From Pseudomonas sp. PDNC002 (GTDB taxonomy: Bacteria; Pseudomonadota; Gammaproteobacteria; Pseudomonadales; Pseudomonadaceae), in NCBI RefSeq assembly GCF_016919445.1, contig NZ_CP070356.1, positions 4,715,502 to 4,779,501 on the forward strand: a stretch of 64,000 bases of DNA, given 5' to 3'. This document shows, piece after piece, positions 29,849 to 38,865 of the stretch. Numbering within the stretch: position 1 is the stretch's first letter; every line of letters begins with the position of its first letter. Made by a program: the position numbers and the translations under genes. Below the pieces are notes generated by a model. That model was not told the origin of the DNA, searched no databases, and worked only from the letters and a program-made list of their open reading frames with translations.

Positions 29849-30409
29849 TCAGGCGGTCTTGCGCAGTTGCGGGTGGCCGGCGAACAGCGGCGCGGCGCGC
29901 TCGGCGGCCAGCTGGATGCGCGCGCGCAGGGTGTCGCTGGTGATCTGGTAATTGGCGAAATCGGCTTCGCTGGCGTACACGCCGATGGGCAGCGTGATCG
30001 ACTGGAAGAAGCTGAACAGCGGGCGCAGCTGGTGGTCGAGGACCAGCGCGTGGCGCTCGCTGCCGCCGGTGGCGGCAAGCAGCACCGGGGTGTCGATCAG
30101 GGCGTTCATGTCCACCAGGTCGAACAGGTGCTTGAGCAGGCCCGGATAGGAGCCGCGATAAACCGGCGAGGCGACGACCAGCAGGTCGGCGCTTTCGATT
30201 TCCCGCAGGGTGGCTTCCAGTTCGGCGGAGAGTTCCTGGCGGGACAGCGCGGCGCCCAGCGGGCGGGCGATGTCAGCCAGTTCGATGACGTGGGTTTCGA
30301 CAGGAAGGTGCTCGCCGATGGCGTCAACCACGGCCTGGGTGAGCACCTGGGTGCGCGAGGGGCGATAGGTGCCGCCGGAGACGGCGACCACTTTGATGGG
30401 GCTGGTCAT
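29849..30409 (-). CDS. msuE: NAD(P)H:FMN reductase MsuE
   Basis: A 186-residue flavodoxin-fold FMN reductase that provides FMNH2 to MsuD, MsuC and probably SfnG. The phosphate loop [10 protein letters not shown] lies near the N-terminus and [20 protein letters not shown] is the dimer/FMN region typical of SsuE/MsuE. It is the first gene of msuEDC-sfnR. The start at 30409 follows AGGGAAAACCC; upstream in-frame codons would run through the sigma-54 promoter and are rejected. Confidence 0.93.
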   Translation of the reverse strand: MTSPIKVVAVSGGTYRPSRTQVLTQAVVDAIGEHLPVETHVIELADIARPLGAALSRQELSAELEATLREIESADLLVVASPVYRGSYPGLLKHLFDLVDMNALIDTPVLLAATGGSERHALVLDHQLRPLFSFFQSITLPIGVYASEADFANYQITSDTLRARIQLAAERAAPLFAGHPQLRKTA

Positions 30410-30451
30410 GGGTTTTCCCTGTTGACTGTTGCGCTGGATACATTCCTCTTC

Positions 30452-30467
30452 AGCAAGGGCCGTACCA
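30452..30467 (-). promoter_or_regulatory. Sigma-54 promoter of msuEDC-sfnR
   Basis: Read on the minus strand, TGGTACGGCCCTTGCT matches the -24/-12 consensus TGGCAC-N5-TTGCT at all but one base, with the required GG-N10-GC. The msuE ATG is 42 bases downstream. Confidence 0.82.
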
Positions 30468-30529
30468 ACAGGGAAATGTGCGATTTCAGGGCACTTCAGC
30501 GGGGCTTTCGGGGTATTTCCTGTCACTCA

Positions 30530-30567
30530 CGCAACAGCGCTGCTGATCGACTGTTGCCTGGGCAACA
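30530..30567 (-). promoter_or_regulatory. Putative SfnR enhancer site upstream of msuE
   Basis: On the minus strand the blocks TGTTGCC, GGCAACAGT, CAGCAGCG and TTGCG occur in the same order as at 23430-23464, with two and four variable bases between the first blocks and a three-base insertion before the last. The core TGTTGCC CA GGCAACA is a perfect 7-bp inverted repeat. It ends 62 bases before the sigma-54 promoter (68 at sfnG). Confidence 0.72.
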
Positions 30568-30575
30568 CCCGAGTA

Positions 30576-31697
30576 TCAATGCACGGCGACCTCGCGCAGG
30601 CCGTGGGAGATGTTCAGTCCTTCCAGTTCGGCCACGTATTCGTCGGTGGTGAGCAGCCCGATGCAGGGCGTCGCGCCGCGTTGGCGAAGCTGCCCGGCCG
30701 CCAGTTTGCGCGCCAGTGCCACCGCCGCCATGCAGGGAATATTCGGGCCGTGATCGTCCTGCGCGAGCATTTCCCAGCTCAGGGCCAGGGGCTTGCCCTC
30801 GCCATCGACGCCTTGCAGGTTGACGAACATGCCGCTGCGCCCGTCCCCCAGCGGCTCCATGGCCACTGCCAGGCGATGCAGGCCCGCGCCCAGCCGGGCC
30901 GCATCCTTCACCAAGCCCGCGCGGACCGCCCAGGACAAGCCCCAGGTGCCGAACTGGGTGAGCTTCAGGCCCAGCCCGGCGGAGAAGCGCACGTCCTGCA
31001 CGCCGGGGTAGCGCTGCGGGAACAGTTCCAGATCCGGGACGTCGCAGTGCGCCAGCCAGCGCAACCCCAGCGGCTCGGGGAAGCGATGGCGATTCAGGCC
31101 CTGCCAGCCATGCACGTTCTGCCAGCGGCCCTGGCGCCATTGGCGAAGGGGTTTGCCGCAATAGCCCAGCACCGCTTCGACGGTGGCGTGGCCGGGAATC
31201 TTCGCCGAGGAGCTGATGCCGTGGTGGATGCTGTCCAGGCGCTGGAAGCGCGGCAGCAGTTCGTCGATCACCGCGGCGGCCAGCGCCGGAACCGAACTGG
31301 CGCCGCTGCACACCAGCACCCCGGCGCTGCGCGCGGCACGATCGAGTTCAGCGATGCCACAGACGAACTGGCGCGCGTCCGCCAGGTCGATGTAATGCGC
31401 ACGGGCGCCAATGGCGGCGCGGGCGACGCGGTAGTCCTGCTTCTGGAAAGGTCCGGCGGTGGAAATCACCAGGTTGACGTTCAGCTCATTGAGGCGACCC
31501 GCCAAGGTCGGCTGGTTCATGTCCAGGCAGACCGCCTCGCCACCCACCTGGGCGGCCAGTTCGCTGGCCCGGCGCTGGTCGCGCCCGCCCACCAGCACGC
31601 GGATGCCGTCGATACCACTGAGCCGACGCACGATCAGGCTACCGAAGTTGCCGTAACCGCCCAGCACCAGCACGCGAAATGTCGCATTCCTTGTCAC
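30576..31697 (-). CDS. Saccharopine dehydrogenase-like NADP-binding protein
   Basis: A 373-residue protein with an N-terminal Rossmann domain (LVLGGYGNFGSLIVRRLSG, residues about 10-28) of the saccharopine dehydrogenase family. VNLVISTAGPFQ and HYIDLADARQFV are characteristic of this group, which includes trans-acting enoyl reductases and unknown reductases. No lysine-pathway genes are near, so lysine metabolism is not implied. GTG start at 31697 with AAGGA five bases upstream. Its 3' end abuts the msuE operator region; it is not part of the sulfur operon. Confidence 0.85.
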   Translation of the reverse strand: MTRNATFRVLVLGGYGNFGSLIVRRLSGIDGIRVLVGGRDQRRASELAAQVGGEAVCLDMNQPTLAGRLNELNVNLVISTAGPFQKQDYRVARAAIGARAHYIDLADARQFVCGIAELDRAARSAGVLVCSGASSVPALAAAVIDELLPRFQRLDSIHHGISSSAKIPGHATVEAVLGYCGKPLRQWRQGRWQNVHGWQGLNRHRFPEPLGLRWLAHCDVPDLELFPQRYPGVQDVRFSAGLGLKLTQFGTWGLSWAVRAGLVKDAARLGAGLHRLAVAMEPLGDGRSGMFVNLQGVDGEGKPLALSWEMLAQDDHGPNIPCMAAVALARKLAAGQLRQRGATPCIGLLTTDEYVAELEGLNISHGLREVAVH

Positions 31698-31739
31698 AGG
31701 CTTCCTTACTCCTCGCTTGCGCCGGCTCCACCAGCGCCC

Positions 31740-32141
31740 TCATCCCGGCTTTCTGCCTTCGTGCTTTGGCAGAGTGTCCTCCAGTGGCCACCAGGTGGCT
31801 CTGGATTCGACGTAATAATGTGCTTCGAGCTTTGTCCGTATCGGCTCGTCCAAGGTTCCCGCACGCACCCGCAACGTTTGGGGCAGATCGTCGCGGGCGC
31901 TGTAGATCGGCGAGCCGCAGTGACGGCAGAACACCCGCTGCTTTTCCGGCGTGGCCCGGTACTGCGCGAGCGCGTCGGCGCCATCGAGCAGGCGGAAAGC
32001 CTCGCGCCGTACCGGTATGTTCGTGGCGAACGGACCGCCCTGCGCCTTGCGGCACTGGCTGCAATGGCAGACCTGGATGGCCTCCAGCTCACCGCTGATC
32101 TCGAAGCGCACCGCGCCGCACAGACAACCACCCGAATGCAT
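31740..32141 (-). CDS. GFA-family zinc protein
   Basis: A 133-residue glutathione-dependent formaldehyde-activating (GFA) family protein, also called Mss4-like fold. Zinc ligands are seen in GGCLCGAVRFE, CHCSQCRKAQGGPF and FCRHCGSPIYS. Activity of most family members is unproven. I start at MHSGGCLCG (32141), the standard family start, with GGGGGAACGGG upstream, rather than at the GTG at 32177. It lies 42 bp upstream of the saccharopine dehydrogenase-like gene on the same strand. Confidence 0.88.
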   Translation of the reverse strand: MHSGGCLCGAVRFEISGELEAIQVCHCSQCRKAQGGPFATNIPVRREAFRLLDGADALAQYRATPEKQRVFCRHCGSPIYSARDDLPQTLRVRAGTLDEPIRTKLEAHYYVESRATWWPLEDTLPKHEGRKPG

Positions 32142-32226
32142 GGTCCCGTTCCCCCGTCCCGGTTTTACGAAGTGCACGAGTCTAGATCAGCGACAGGGGT
32201 ATTCACCACCGTGCCTTCGAGCGGTT

Positions 32227-33354
32227 TCACTCTTCGCGGCCCCACCCCAGCGGATAGAGCAGTTCCTCCTTGTAGCCCGCCCACACCCGCACGGCCGCGG
32301 GAAAGTTGGCGTCCAGTTCGGCGTCGCCGCTATCGACCAGCAGCGGCCTGCCCTCCAGGGTGCCGAGCTTGCGCTTGGTGGCGATCACCCGCAGCCGCTC
32401 GATGCCGATGGCGCGCAGCACGCGCGGGCTGATCTGCTGGTTGCCGCGGCCAAGGATATGCCCCTGCCCGCCAATGGCCGTCACCAGCAGGAAGGCGGGA
32501 TGGCCGTCGACCAGCTCGAACAACTGCGCCTCGGTCACATCGCGGGCGATCACCTCGCCGTTCTCGATCACGTCCACGCCCAGCAGCGTGGTGTCCAGCT
32601 GCAGGTCGGCGGCCAGCCCGTGCAGCGTCGAGCCGGGACCGAAGACGTAGCGCACGTCGTCTTCCCAGCTGTCCTCCAGCCAGGCGGCGAGATCGGCCAG
32701 TACCAGCTCTTCGGTCTCCATGCCGGCCTGCTTCACGTGCTGCATGAAGTGGCCTTCCTCGGGCACCGTCAGCTCGGCGTACCAGCGTGCGGCGACGCGC
32801 CCTTCACGCAGCGCGGCTTCGTCCAGATCGCGCACTTCGCCCAGGGTCAGGCGCACCAGGCCACCGTCCACCAGGCGCCGCGCCAGTTCACCGGCAGCGC
32901 GCGGGCTGATGGCGTAGACGCCGGAATGGATCTTCACGCCGGCCGGAATGCCCAGCACCGGCTGGCCTTCGCGGGCCACTTCCGCCACGTCCCGCGCGGT
33001 GCCGTCGCCGCCGGCGAAGAGGATCAGCGCCACCCCGGCCTGCTGCAGCGCCTGGACCGCGTGACGGGTATCCGCCGCACTGCTCTGCGGTTGCTCCAGG
33101 GCACCCACCAGATGGTGGGAGAAGCCCATGTCCGCCAACAGATCGGCGCCCATGGGACCGGGGAAGGTCAGGAACTCCACGCGTTCATGCACCGGCAGAA
33201 GATGCTCCAGGGCGACGCGCGTACGCTCCGCCGCCTTGGGTTCACCGCCACGGGCCAGGGCCAGTTCCGCCACGCCGTCGCTGCCCTTGAGCGCAGTCGG
33301 GCCGCCGATACCGGCCAGCGGATTGATGATCAGCCCTATGCGAATCCTGTCCAT
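32227..33354 (-). CDS. ATP-NAD kinase-family protein (AcoX-like)
   Basis: A 375-residue member of the ATP-NAD kinase superfamily. IRIGLIINPLAGIGG opens the fold and LFAGGDGTARDV is the conserved GGDGT motif, with LGIPAGVKIHSGVYAISP next. This branch is longer than NadK and is often annotated as NAD kinase-like or AcoX. Whether it phosphorylates NAD is unknown. Three in-frame starts (33366 GTG, 33360 ATG, 33354 ATG) are possible; GAGG six bases before 33354 favours the last. A standalone gene. Confidence 0.85.
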   Translation of the reverse strand: MDRIRIGLIINPLAGIGGPTALKGSDGVAELALARGGEPKAAERTRVALEHLLPVHERVEFLTFPGPMGADLLADMGFSHHLVGALEQPQSSAADTRHAVQALQQAGVALILFAGGDGTARDVAEVAREGQPVLGIPAGVKIHSGVYAISPRAAGELARRLVDGGLVRLTLGEVRDLDEAALREGRVAARWYAELTVPEEGHFMQHVKQAGMETEELVLADLAAWLEDSWEDDVRYVFGPGSTLHGLAADLQLDTTLLGVDVIENGEVIARDVTEAQLFELVDGHPAFLLVTAIGGQGHILGRGNQQISPRVLRAIGIERLRVIATKRKLGTLEGRPLLVDSGDAELDANFPAAVRVWAGYKEELLYPLGWGREE

Positions 33355-33601
33355 ACTCATCCTCACGGGAAACTTCTTCGAACCACCGGTGCAATGCCGG
33401 GTCGGACCAGGAAGCGGCGAACCCGAACCACTATAACGACATGCGCACGACCGGGGCCCTCGCGATTGGCACGCAACCTGCGAGGCAACTTGTCGTCTGT
33501 CTTCGGTGACGATTCTCCGACGCTGCCACCGGCAGCCTCTGTCACCGGGCTTTCATCTGATCTGCCTAGACTGCAACGTACTGATGTAGAGGAGATTGGC
33601 C

Positions 33602-33775
33602 ATGAGCCTGCAACCCCACCGTGAATCCACTCCCCGCCCCGCCCCGCGCAATCCGCAGCAGCCGGTCGGCGGCTCGATCATCGATGCCCAGGGCCGCGAG
33701 GTCCCGATCACCGAAGACATGATCCAGCGCGCCTGCCAGGAACTGGACAAGACCTGCGAGCAGCCACGCCGCTGA
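33602..33775 (+). CDS. Small protein, 57 aa (PA1571-family-like)
   Basis: A short gene encoding 57 residues, beginning MSLQPHRESTPRPAPRN and containing QPVGGSIIDAQGREVPITED, then a helix MIQRACQELDKTCEQ. GGAG is eight bases before the ATG and the frame is clean from start to stop. It resembles from memory a small Pseudomonas family annotated as PA1571 family; function unknown. It lies between the NAD-kinase-like gene and pdxB, convergent with pdxB (25 bp between stops). Confidence 0.75.
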   Translation: MSLQPHRESTPRPAPRNPQQPVGGSIIDAQGREVPITEDMIQRACQELDKTCEQPRR

Positions 33776-33800
33776 CAGTCGGTGCGGCGGCGCGTCCGCC

Positions 33801-34949
33801 CTACTCCCCGACGCGGTTGGCGCCCAGCGCGGTCAGCAGGCTTTCCAGGCGCGGCGAATCGCCCTGGATGTCCACCCACAGCCCGGTGATCTCCCGGCGC
33901 GGCGGGTAGTGCTTGCGCAGCGCGTCGAAGGCCGCGCGCCGGGCGTGGGTATCGCCCACCAGGCTGCGACGGAAATTGGCATCGTCGCTGCGCGGGTCGT
34001 AGACCGCGCGGCACAGCATCGCCAGCGCCCAGTCCGGATCGCACTCTTCCTTCAGGCTCAGTTCGGCCAGCCACTGTGCGGGCAGCAGGTCGTCGAGATC
34101 GACCTCCGGGGCGCGTTGCTGCCAGGCGCAGAACGCCTCGTAGATCTGCGCCGTGCCGCGCAACTTGCCATCCAGGCTGTAGCCCGCGATGTGCGGCGTG
34201 GCGATGCGGCAGAGTTCGGCCAGGCGAACGTTGACCTCCGGCTCGCCTTCCCAGACGTCCAGCGCCACATCGAGATCGGCGCCTGACTCCAGGTGCACAC
34301 GCAGCGCGGTGTTATCGACCACCCCGCCTCGGCTCGCATTGATCAGCCAGGTGCCCGGGTGCAGCGCCTTGAGGCGTTCGGCGTCGATCAGGTGGCGCGT
34401 CGGGTGCTCGCCTTCGCGGGTCAGCGGCGTATGCAGGCTGATCACATCGCACTCGCACAGCACCTCTTCCAGGCTGCGGAAATCGCCGCCTTCGGTGGCG
34501 GCGCGCAGCGGATCGCAGACACGCACGTCCCAGCCCAATCCGCGCAAGACATCCACCAGACGACCGCCCACCTGCCCCGCGCCGATCACGCCATAGCGGC
34601 GTTCGGCGAGCTTCGCGCCGTGCACCTCGGCCAGCGCCAGCAGGCTGCCCAGCACCCAGTCCACCACGCCACGGGCGTTGCAACCCGGCGCGCTGGACCA
34701 GGCGATGCCGGCTTCGGCGAAGTAATCGAGGTCCAGGTGATCGGTGCCAATGGTGCAGGTACCGACGAACTTCACCTGGCTGCCGGCGAGCAGCTCGCGG
34801 CTGACGTCGGTGACCGAACGCACCAGCAGGACTTCGGCGTCGCCCAGGGCGGCGCGGTCGATACCGCGCCCAGGCAGGCGGCGGATGTCGCCATGGGCGC
34901 CGAAGAAGGCTTCGACCAGGGGAATGTTTTCATCGGCAAGGATACGCAT
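33801..34949 (-). CDS. pdxB: Erythronate-4-phosphate dehydrogenase PdxB
   Basis: A 382-residue NAD-dependent enzyme of the 2-hydroxyacid dehydrogenase family that makes 3-hydroxy-4-phosphohydroxy-alpha-ketobutyrate in pyridoxal phosphate synthesis. It starts [16 protein letters not shown], has the Rossmann motif [16 protein letters not shown], the signature [16 protein letters not shown] and the catalytic Arg/Glu/His region ending [13 protein letters not shown] PdxB-specific C-terminal dimerisation domain follows. The start at 34949 gives the family length; a longer frame upstream runs into palindromic repeats. Confidence 0.95.
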   Translation of the reverse strand: MRILADENIPLVEAFFGAHGDIRRLPGRGIDRAALGDAEVLLVRSVTDVSRELLAGSQVKFVGTCTIGTDHLDLDYFAEAGIAWSSAPGCNARGVVDWVLGSLLALAEVHGAKLAERRYGVIGAGQVGGRLVDVLRGLGWDVRVCDPLRAATEGGDFRSLEEVLCECDVISLHTPLTREGEHPTRHLIDAERLKALHPGTWLINASRGGVVDNTALRVHLESGADLDVALDVWEGEPEVNVRLAELCRIATPHIAGYSLDGKLRGTAQIYEAFCAWQQRAPEVDLDDLLPAQWLAELSLKEECDPDWALAMLCRAVYDPRSDDANFRRSLVGDTHARRAAFDALRKHYPPRREITGLWVDIQGDSPRLESLLTALGANRVGE

Positions 34950-34987
34950 GGACTGACTCCAGAAATCGGCTGCGGCTACTTTACCAG

Positions 34988-35049
34988 CGTGGCCGCCAAC
35001 TTCTATCGCGGACGGAGCCCAGCGTCCGCGATAGAAGTTGGCGGCCACG
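34988..35049. repeat. Perfect 27-bp inverted repeat with 8-nt loop
   Basis: The left arm 34988-35014 and right arm 35023-35049 are exact reverse complements. The inner part (ATCGCGGACG) is the common core of the GTAGGAGCGGA repeats; the outer part (CGTGGCCGCCAACTTCT) is different. It would form a very stable hairpin between pdxB and the MATE gene. Confidence 0.95.
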
Positions 35050-35057
35050 ACGCTCTT

Positions 35058-35151
35058 GTAGGAGCGGATCTTATCCGCGATCCGCCCAGCAGGCCGGTGC
35101 TTGATGAACCGCACCGCTGTCGCGGTTATCGCGGATAAGATCCGCTCCTAC
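35058..35151. repeat. Perfect 24-bp inverted repeat with 46-nt loop
   Basis: The arms 35058-35081 and 35128-35151 are exact reverse complements beginning GTAGGAGCGGATCTTATCCG. This is the clearest single example of the repeat-pair family in the window. Confidence 0.95.
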
Positions 35152-35216
35152 GAAAAGCGTGCGGAAAAACGTAAACTGGCCGGCTTCCCCGCCAATTCTT
35201 CTTGCCAAGGAAAGCC

Positions 35217-36632
35217 GTGACCAGCCTCGCCCAGCCCGTCTCCCGTGGACGGCGCACCGCCACCGAACTCAAGGAACTGCTGACCCTCGCAGCGCCCATC
35301 ATGATCGCCCAACTGGCTACTACCGCCATGGGCTTCGTCGATGCGGTGATGGCCGGCAGCGTCGGCCCGCGTGACCTCGCGGCCGTGGCGCTGGGCAACT
35401 CGATCTGGATTCCGGTGTTCCTGCTGATGACCGGCACCCTGCTCGCCACCACCGCCAAGGTGGCGCAGCGCTACGGCGCCGGCGATCAGCCGGCCACCGG
35501 CCCGCTGGTGCGCCAGGCACTGTGGCTGGCGCTGCTGGTCGGCCCGCTGGCGGGGGCGACGCTGTGGCTGCTCTCCGAACCCATCCTGCGCGCAATGAAG
35601 GTCGAGGAAGCGCTGATCGAACCCAGCTGTTTCTACCTGCGCGGCATCGCCTGCGGCCTGCCGGCGGTGGCGCTGTATCACGTGCTGCGCTGCTACAGCG
35701 ACGGCCTGGGGCGCACCCGGCCAAGCATGGTGCTGGGCATCTGCGGGCTGATGCTGAATATCCCGATCAACTATGTGCTGATCTACGGCCATCTCGGATT
35801 CCCGGCACTGGGCGGCCCCGGCTGCGGTTGGGCAACCGGCTCGGTGATGTGGTTCATGCTGCTGGGCATGCTGGCCTGGGTGAACATCGCCAAGGTCTAC
35901 AAGCCGAGCCAGCTGTTCAGCCACTGGGAGCTTCCGCGGCCGAAGGTGATCGGCAGCCTGGTCAGCGTTGGCTTGCCCATCGGCATCGCGGTGTTCGCCG
36001 AGTCGAGCATCTTTTCGGTGATCGCCCTGCTGATCGGCGAATTGGGTGAGAAGGTGGTGGCCGGCCATCAGGTGGCGCTGAACTTCAGCGCACTGGTATT
36101 CATGATCCCCTACTCGCTGGCCATGGCGGTGACCGTGCGCGTCGGCCAGTCGCTCGGCGCCGGCGCACCGCGCGATGCACGCTTCGCTGCCGGTGTGGGC
36201 ATGGGCGCCGCGCTGGCCTACGCCTGTATCTCGGCAAGCGCGATGTTCGTGATGCGCGAGCACATCGCCGCGCTCTATACCCAGGATCCGGAAGTGCTGG
36301 CCCTGGCCGCGTCGCTGCTGGTGTTCTCCGCGCTGTTCCAGTTCTCCGACGCCGTGCAGGTCACCGCCGCTGGCGCCCTGCGCGGCTACCAGGACACCCG
36401 CGCGACCATGATCATGACCCTGTTCGCCTACTGGGGCATCGGCCTGCCGGTGGGCTACAGCCTGGGCCTCGCCCACTGGCTGCAGGAACCCACCGGCCCG
36501 CGCGGCCTGTGGGAGGGCCTGATCGTCGGCCTGACCTGCGCCGCGGTCATGCTGTGCATCCGCCTCGCGCGCAGCGCCAAACGGCAGATCCGCCTGAGAG
36601 ACGAAAAGACGGCCAACGCGGCCTCGGTCTAG
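35217..36632 (+). CDS. MATE-family multidrug efflux transporter (NorM/PmpM-like)
   Basis: A 471-residue inner-membrane antiporter with twelve predicted helices, of the NorM branch (cation-coupled drug export). Early motif LKELLTLAAPIMIAQLATTAMGFVDAVMAG and the internal repeat halves (second half begins LPIGIAVFAESSIF) fit MATE pumps. PmpM of P. aeruginosa is the closest known type by recall. A GTG start at 35217 has AAGGA seven bases upstream; the TTG at 35202 is less likely. No regulator is adjacent. Confidence 0.92.
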   Translation: MTSLAQPVSRGRRTATELKELLTLAAPIMIAQLATTAMGFVDAVMAGSVGPRDLAAVALGNSIWIPVFLLMTGTLLATTAKVAQRYGAGDQPATGPLVRQALWLALLVGPLAGATLWLLSEPILRAMKVEEALIEPSCFYLRGIACGLPAVALYHVLRCYSDGLGRTRPSMVLGICGLMLNIPINYVLIYGHLGFPALGGPGCGWATGSVMWFMLLGMLAWVNIAKVYKPSQLFSHWELPRPKVIGSLVSVGLPIGIAVFAESSIFSVIALLIGELGEKVVAGHQVALNFSALVFMIPYSLAMAVTVRVGQSLGAGAPRDARFAAGVGMGAALAYACISASAMFVMREHIAALYTQDPEVLALAASLLVFSALFQFSDAVQVTAAGALRGYQDTRATMIMTLFAYWGIGLPVGYSLGLAHWLQEPTGPRGLWEGLIVGLTCAAVMLCIRLARSAKRQIRLRDEKTANAASV

Positions 36633-36715
36633 CGGTTGCACCATGACTTCCGAGCCCGGCGGCCGACTCCATGCCGCTCGGAGCGGATCGACAGGGCCTC
36701 CGCTCGCTTGAGGCT

Positions 36716-37645
36716 CTAGTCCGCCTGCTGAAGCGGCTGCTTGGCGGCGTCGCGCAGGCTTTCGAGCAGGTCAGCCAGGGCGGGTGCCGAATGTTCCTCG
36801 TTGCGCCAGCACATGCCGATGGCGCCCATCGCCTCCAGTTCGAAATTCACCCGGCACAGCTGGCCACGGCCATGGAAGTGTTCGGTGACCCTGCCGGAGG
36901 CGATCGTGAGCATGTCGCAGTTCTGCAACAGCCACAGGTTGGCGATCAATGACGAGGACTCAACCCGGCATGGCAGGGGCTTGAGGCCGGCGTTGCTCAA
37001 TGCCGTGTCCAGTCGCGCCCGGATCGGCGTACCCACCGGCCACAGCAGCCAGTCGTAGGCATAGAGATCGCGCCAGGTCACCTTTTCCTTTCCGAGCAAC
37101 GGGTGCCCCGGCCGGGCGACTATCTGCATGGGCTCGCTGAACAGCATCTCGCTATGCAGCTTGTCACTGGGCCGATAGTTGTCGGTGCGCCCGACCACCA
37201 CGTCCAACTGGCCCTTTTCCAGGCGCTCCAGCAGCACGTTCATGGTGTTTTCCTGGATGGATACCTGGGCCTTGGGGTAACGCCTCAGGAAATAGATCAC
37301 CGCATCGGGGACCAGGCTCGGAGCCGAAGCCGGCGAGGTGCCGATGGCCACAGTGGGCGCGTTGCCTTCGCGCAGCGAGTCCAGGTTGTTTTGCGCCCGC
37401 TCCATTTCACTGAGGATGCGCCGCGCGTGCCCGACCAGCAGGTTGCCCTCCGGAGTGGGCCGCAAGCCTCGTGGAAGGCGCTCGAACAAGATGGCGCCGG
37501 CATCTTCCTCCAGCTCCTTGAGCCACTTCGACAAGCCGGGCTGGGTGGTATGGGCCAATCGGGCGGTATCGCTGAGGCTGCCGGTTTCAGCCAGGTTCAC
37601 CAGCAATTGCAGGTGACGGGGGCGTAGGCGACGAGTCCAGTGCAC
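36716..37645 (-). CDS. LysR-family regulator of the gentisate cluster
   Basis: A 309-residue LysR regulator. The DNA-binding part RPRHLQLLVNLAETGSLSDTARLAHTTQPGLSKWLKELEED is near the N-terminus, and the effector-binding domain fills the rest. It resembles the GbpR/CbbR-like set with the RLRPRHLQLL start. It is divergent from gentisate dioxygenase across 147 bp of AT-rich DNA with a T-N11-A type palindrome, so it very probably controls the catabolic operon. Confidence 0.92.
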   Translation of the reverse strand: MHWTRRLRPRHLQLLVNLAETGSLSDTARLAHTTQPGLSKWLKELEEDAGAILFERLPRGLRPTPEGNLLVGHARRILSEMERAQNNLDSLREGNAPTVAIGTSPASAPSLVPDAVIYFLRRYPKAQVSIQENTMNVLLERLEKGQLDVVVGRTDNYRPSDKLHSEMLFSEPMQIVARPGHPLLGKEKVTWRDLYAYDWLLWPVGTPIRARLDTALSNAGLKPLPCRVESSSLIANLWLLQNCDMLTIASGRVTEHFHGRGQLCRVNFELEAMGAIGMCWRNEEHSAPALADLLESLRDAAKQPLQQAD

Positions 37646-37657
37646 AGGATGCTTCCT

Positions 37658-37673
37658 ATACTATTTTCTGTAT
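37658..37673. promoter_or_regulatory. Candidate LysR operator (ATAC-N8-GTAT)
   Basis: ATACTATTTTCTGTAT is an interrupted palindrome containing the T-N11-A LysR core, followed at once by TGAATTCA, another palindrome (37673-37680). It lies between the divergent LysR gene and gentisate dioxygenase. Confidence 0.55.
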
Positions 37674-37792
37674 GAATTCATCTAAAAATATCATTTTTCT
37701 CGTATGCCTGGCAGGCGTTAAATCCAGACCCAGACGGAGACGCAATTTGCAGTAATCCTCCTTTCGACTCCTCCGCCCGTAGTAGGTGAGCG

Positions 37793-38851
37793 ATGAATAT
37801 CGATGGCGATACTGGCAAGCAACGCGATGAGTTCTACCGGCGCATGGATGGCCAAGCGCTGCTGCCACTCTGGGAACAACTGCACACGCTGGTTCCCCGC
37901 CAGCCCGCGAGCGATTTCATTCCCGCACTGTGGCGCTATAGCAAACTGCGCCCCTTCCTGATGGAAGCAGGCCGGCTGATCAGCGCGGAGGAAGCGGTAC
38001 GCCGGGTGCTGGTGCTGGAGAATCCCGGCAAGCGCGGGCAGGCGGCCATCACGCCCAGCCTGTATGCCGGCCTGCAGTTGATCCTCCCCGGCGAAATCGC
38101 CCCCAGCCATCGGCACACGCAGTCGGCCTTGCGCTTCGTCGTCGAGGGGCATGGTGCCTATACCTCCGTGGATGGCGAACGAACCCGCATGGCGCCTGGG
38201 GACTTCATCATCACTCCCTCGTGGACCTGGCATGACCATGGCAATCCCTCGGAGGCCGAGGGTGGCGAGCCGGTGGTCTGGCTGGATGGCCTGGATATCC
38301 CGACCGTGCGCTTCTTCGGCGCCTGCTTTGCCGAGAATTACCCCGAATCCAGGCAGCCGGTCCTTCGTCCCGAGGGCAATAGCAACGCCCGCTATGGCGC
38401 CAACCTGCTGCCTGTGCACCACAAGTCCCGCAGCCTCACCTCCCCGATTTTCAAGTATCCCTACGAGCGCACCCGCGAAGCGCTGGAGACGCTCGGCAAC
38501 CACGCGGATCTGGACGATTGGGATGGGGTCAAGCTGCGCTACGTGAATCCAACCACGGGCGGCTGGGCCATGCCCACCATTGGTGCCTGCATGCAGCTGC
38601 TGCCCCGCGGCTTCCAGGGCAAGACCAGGCGCAGTACCGACGCCACGGTGTTTTCAGTGGTGGAAGGCCATGGCAAGGCGGTGATCGGCGGAGAAACCTT
38701 CGACTTTGCGCCCCGGGACATTTTCGTGGTGCCCAGTTGGACCTCCGTCAGCCTGCACGCCGGCGGCGAGGAGTGTGTGCTGTTCAGCTACTCCGATCGC
38801 CCCATCCAGGAAGCCCTCGGGCTCCTGCGCGAACTCCACGATCCCCTTTGA
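37793..38851 (+). CDS. Gentisate 1,2-dioxygenase
   Basis: A 352-residue bicupin iron(II) enzyme that opens the ring of gentisate to maleylpyruvate. The first cupin has the metal ligands His106 and His108 ([17 protein letters not shown]) and a later His147/His149 (WTWHDHGNP). The second cupin lacks the ligand set ([19 protein letters not shown]), as in known gentisate dioxygenases. AGGTGAGCG precedes the ATG. It is the first gene of the catabolic operon; fumarylpyruvate hydrolase follows after 14 bp. Confidence 0.93.
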   Translation: MNIDGDTGKQRDEFYRRMDGQALLPLWEQLHTLVPRQPASDFIPALWRYSKLRPFLMEAGRLISAEEAVRRVLVLENPGKRGQAAITPSLYAGLQLILPGEIAPSHRHTQSALRFVVEGHGAYTSVDGERTRMAPGDFIITPSWTWHDHGNPSEAEGGEPVVWLDGLDIPTVRFFGACFAENYPESRQPVLRPEGNSNARYGANLLPVHHKSRSLTSPIFKYPYERTREALETLGNHADLDDWDGVKLRYVNPTTGGWAMPTIGACMQLLPRGFQGKTRRSTDATVFSVVEGHGKAVIGGETFDFAPRDIFVVPSWTSVSLHAGGEECVLFSYSDRPIQEALGLLRELHDPL

Positions 38852-38865
38852 GGCGAGGCCCCGTC

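Noticed and set aside
37681..37760. Sigma-54 promoter before gentisate dioxygenase (TGGCAGGCG...)
   Set aside because: No GC pair lies at the required ten-base spacing from the GG.
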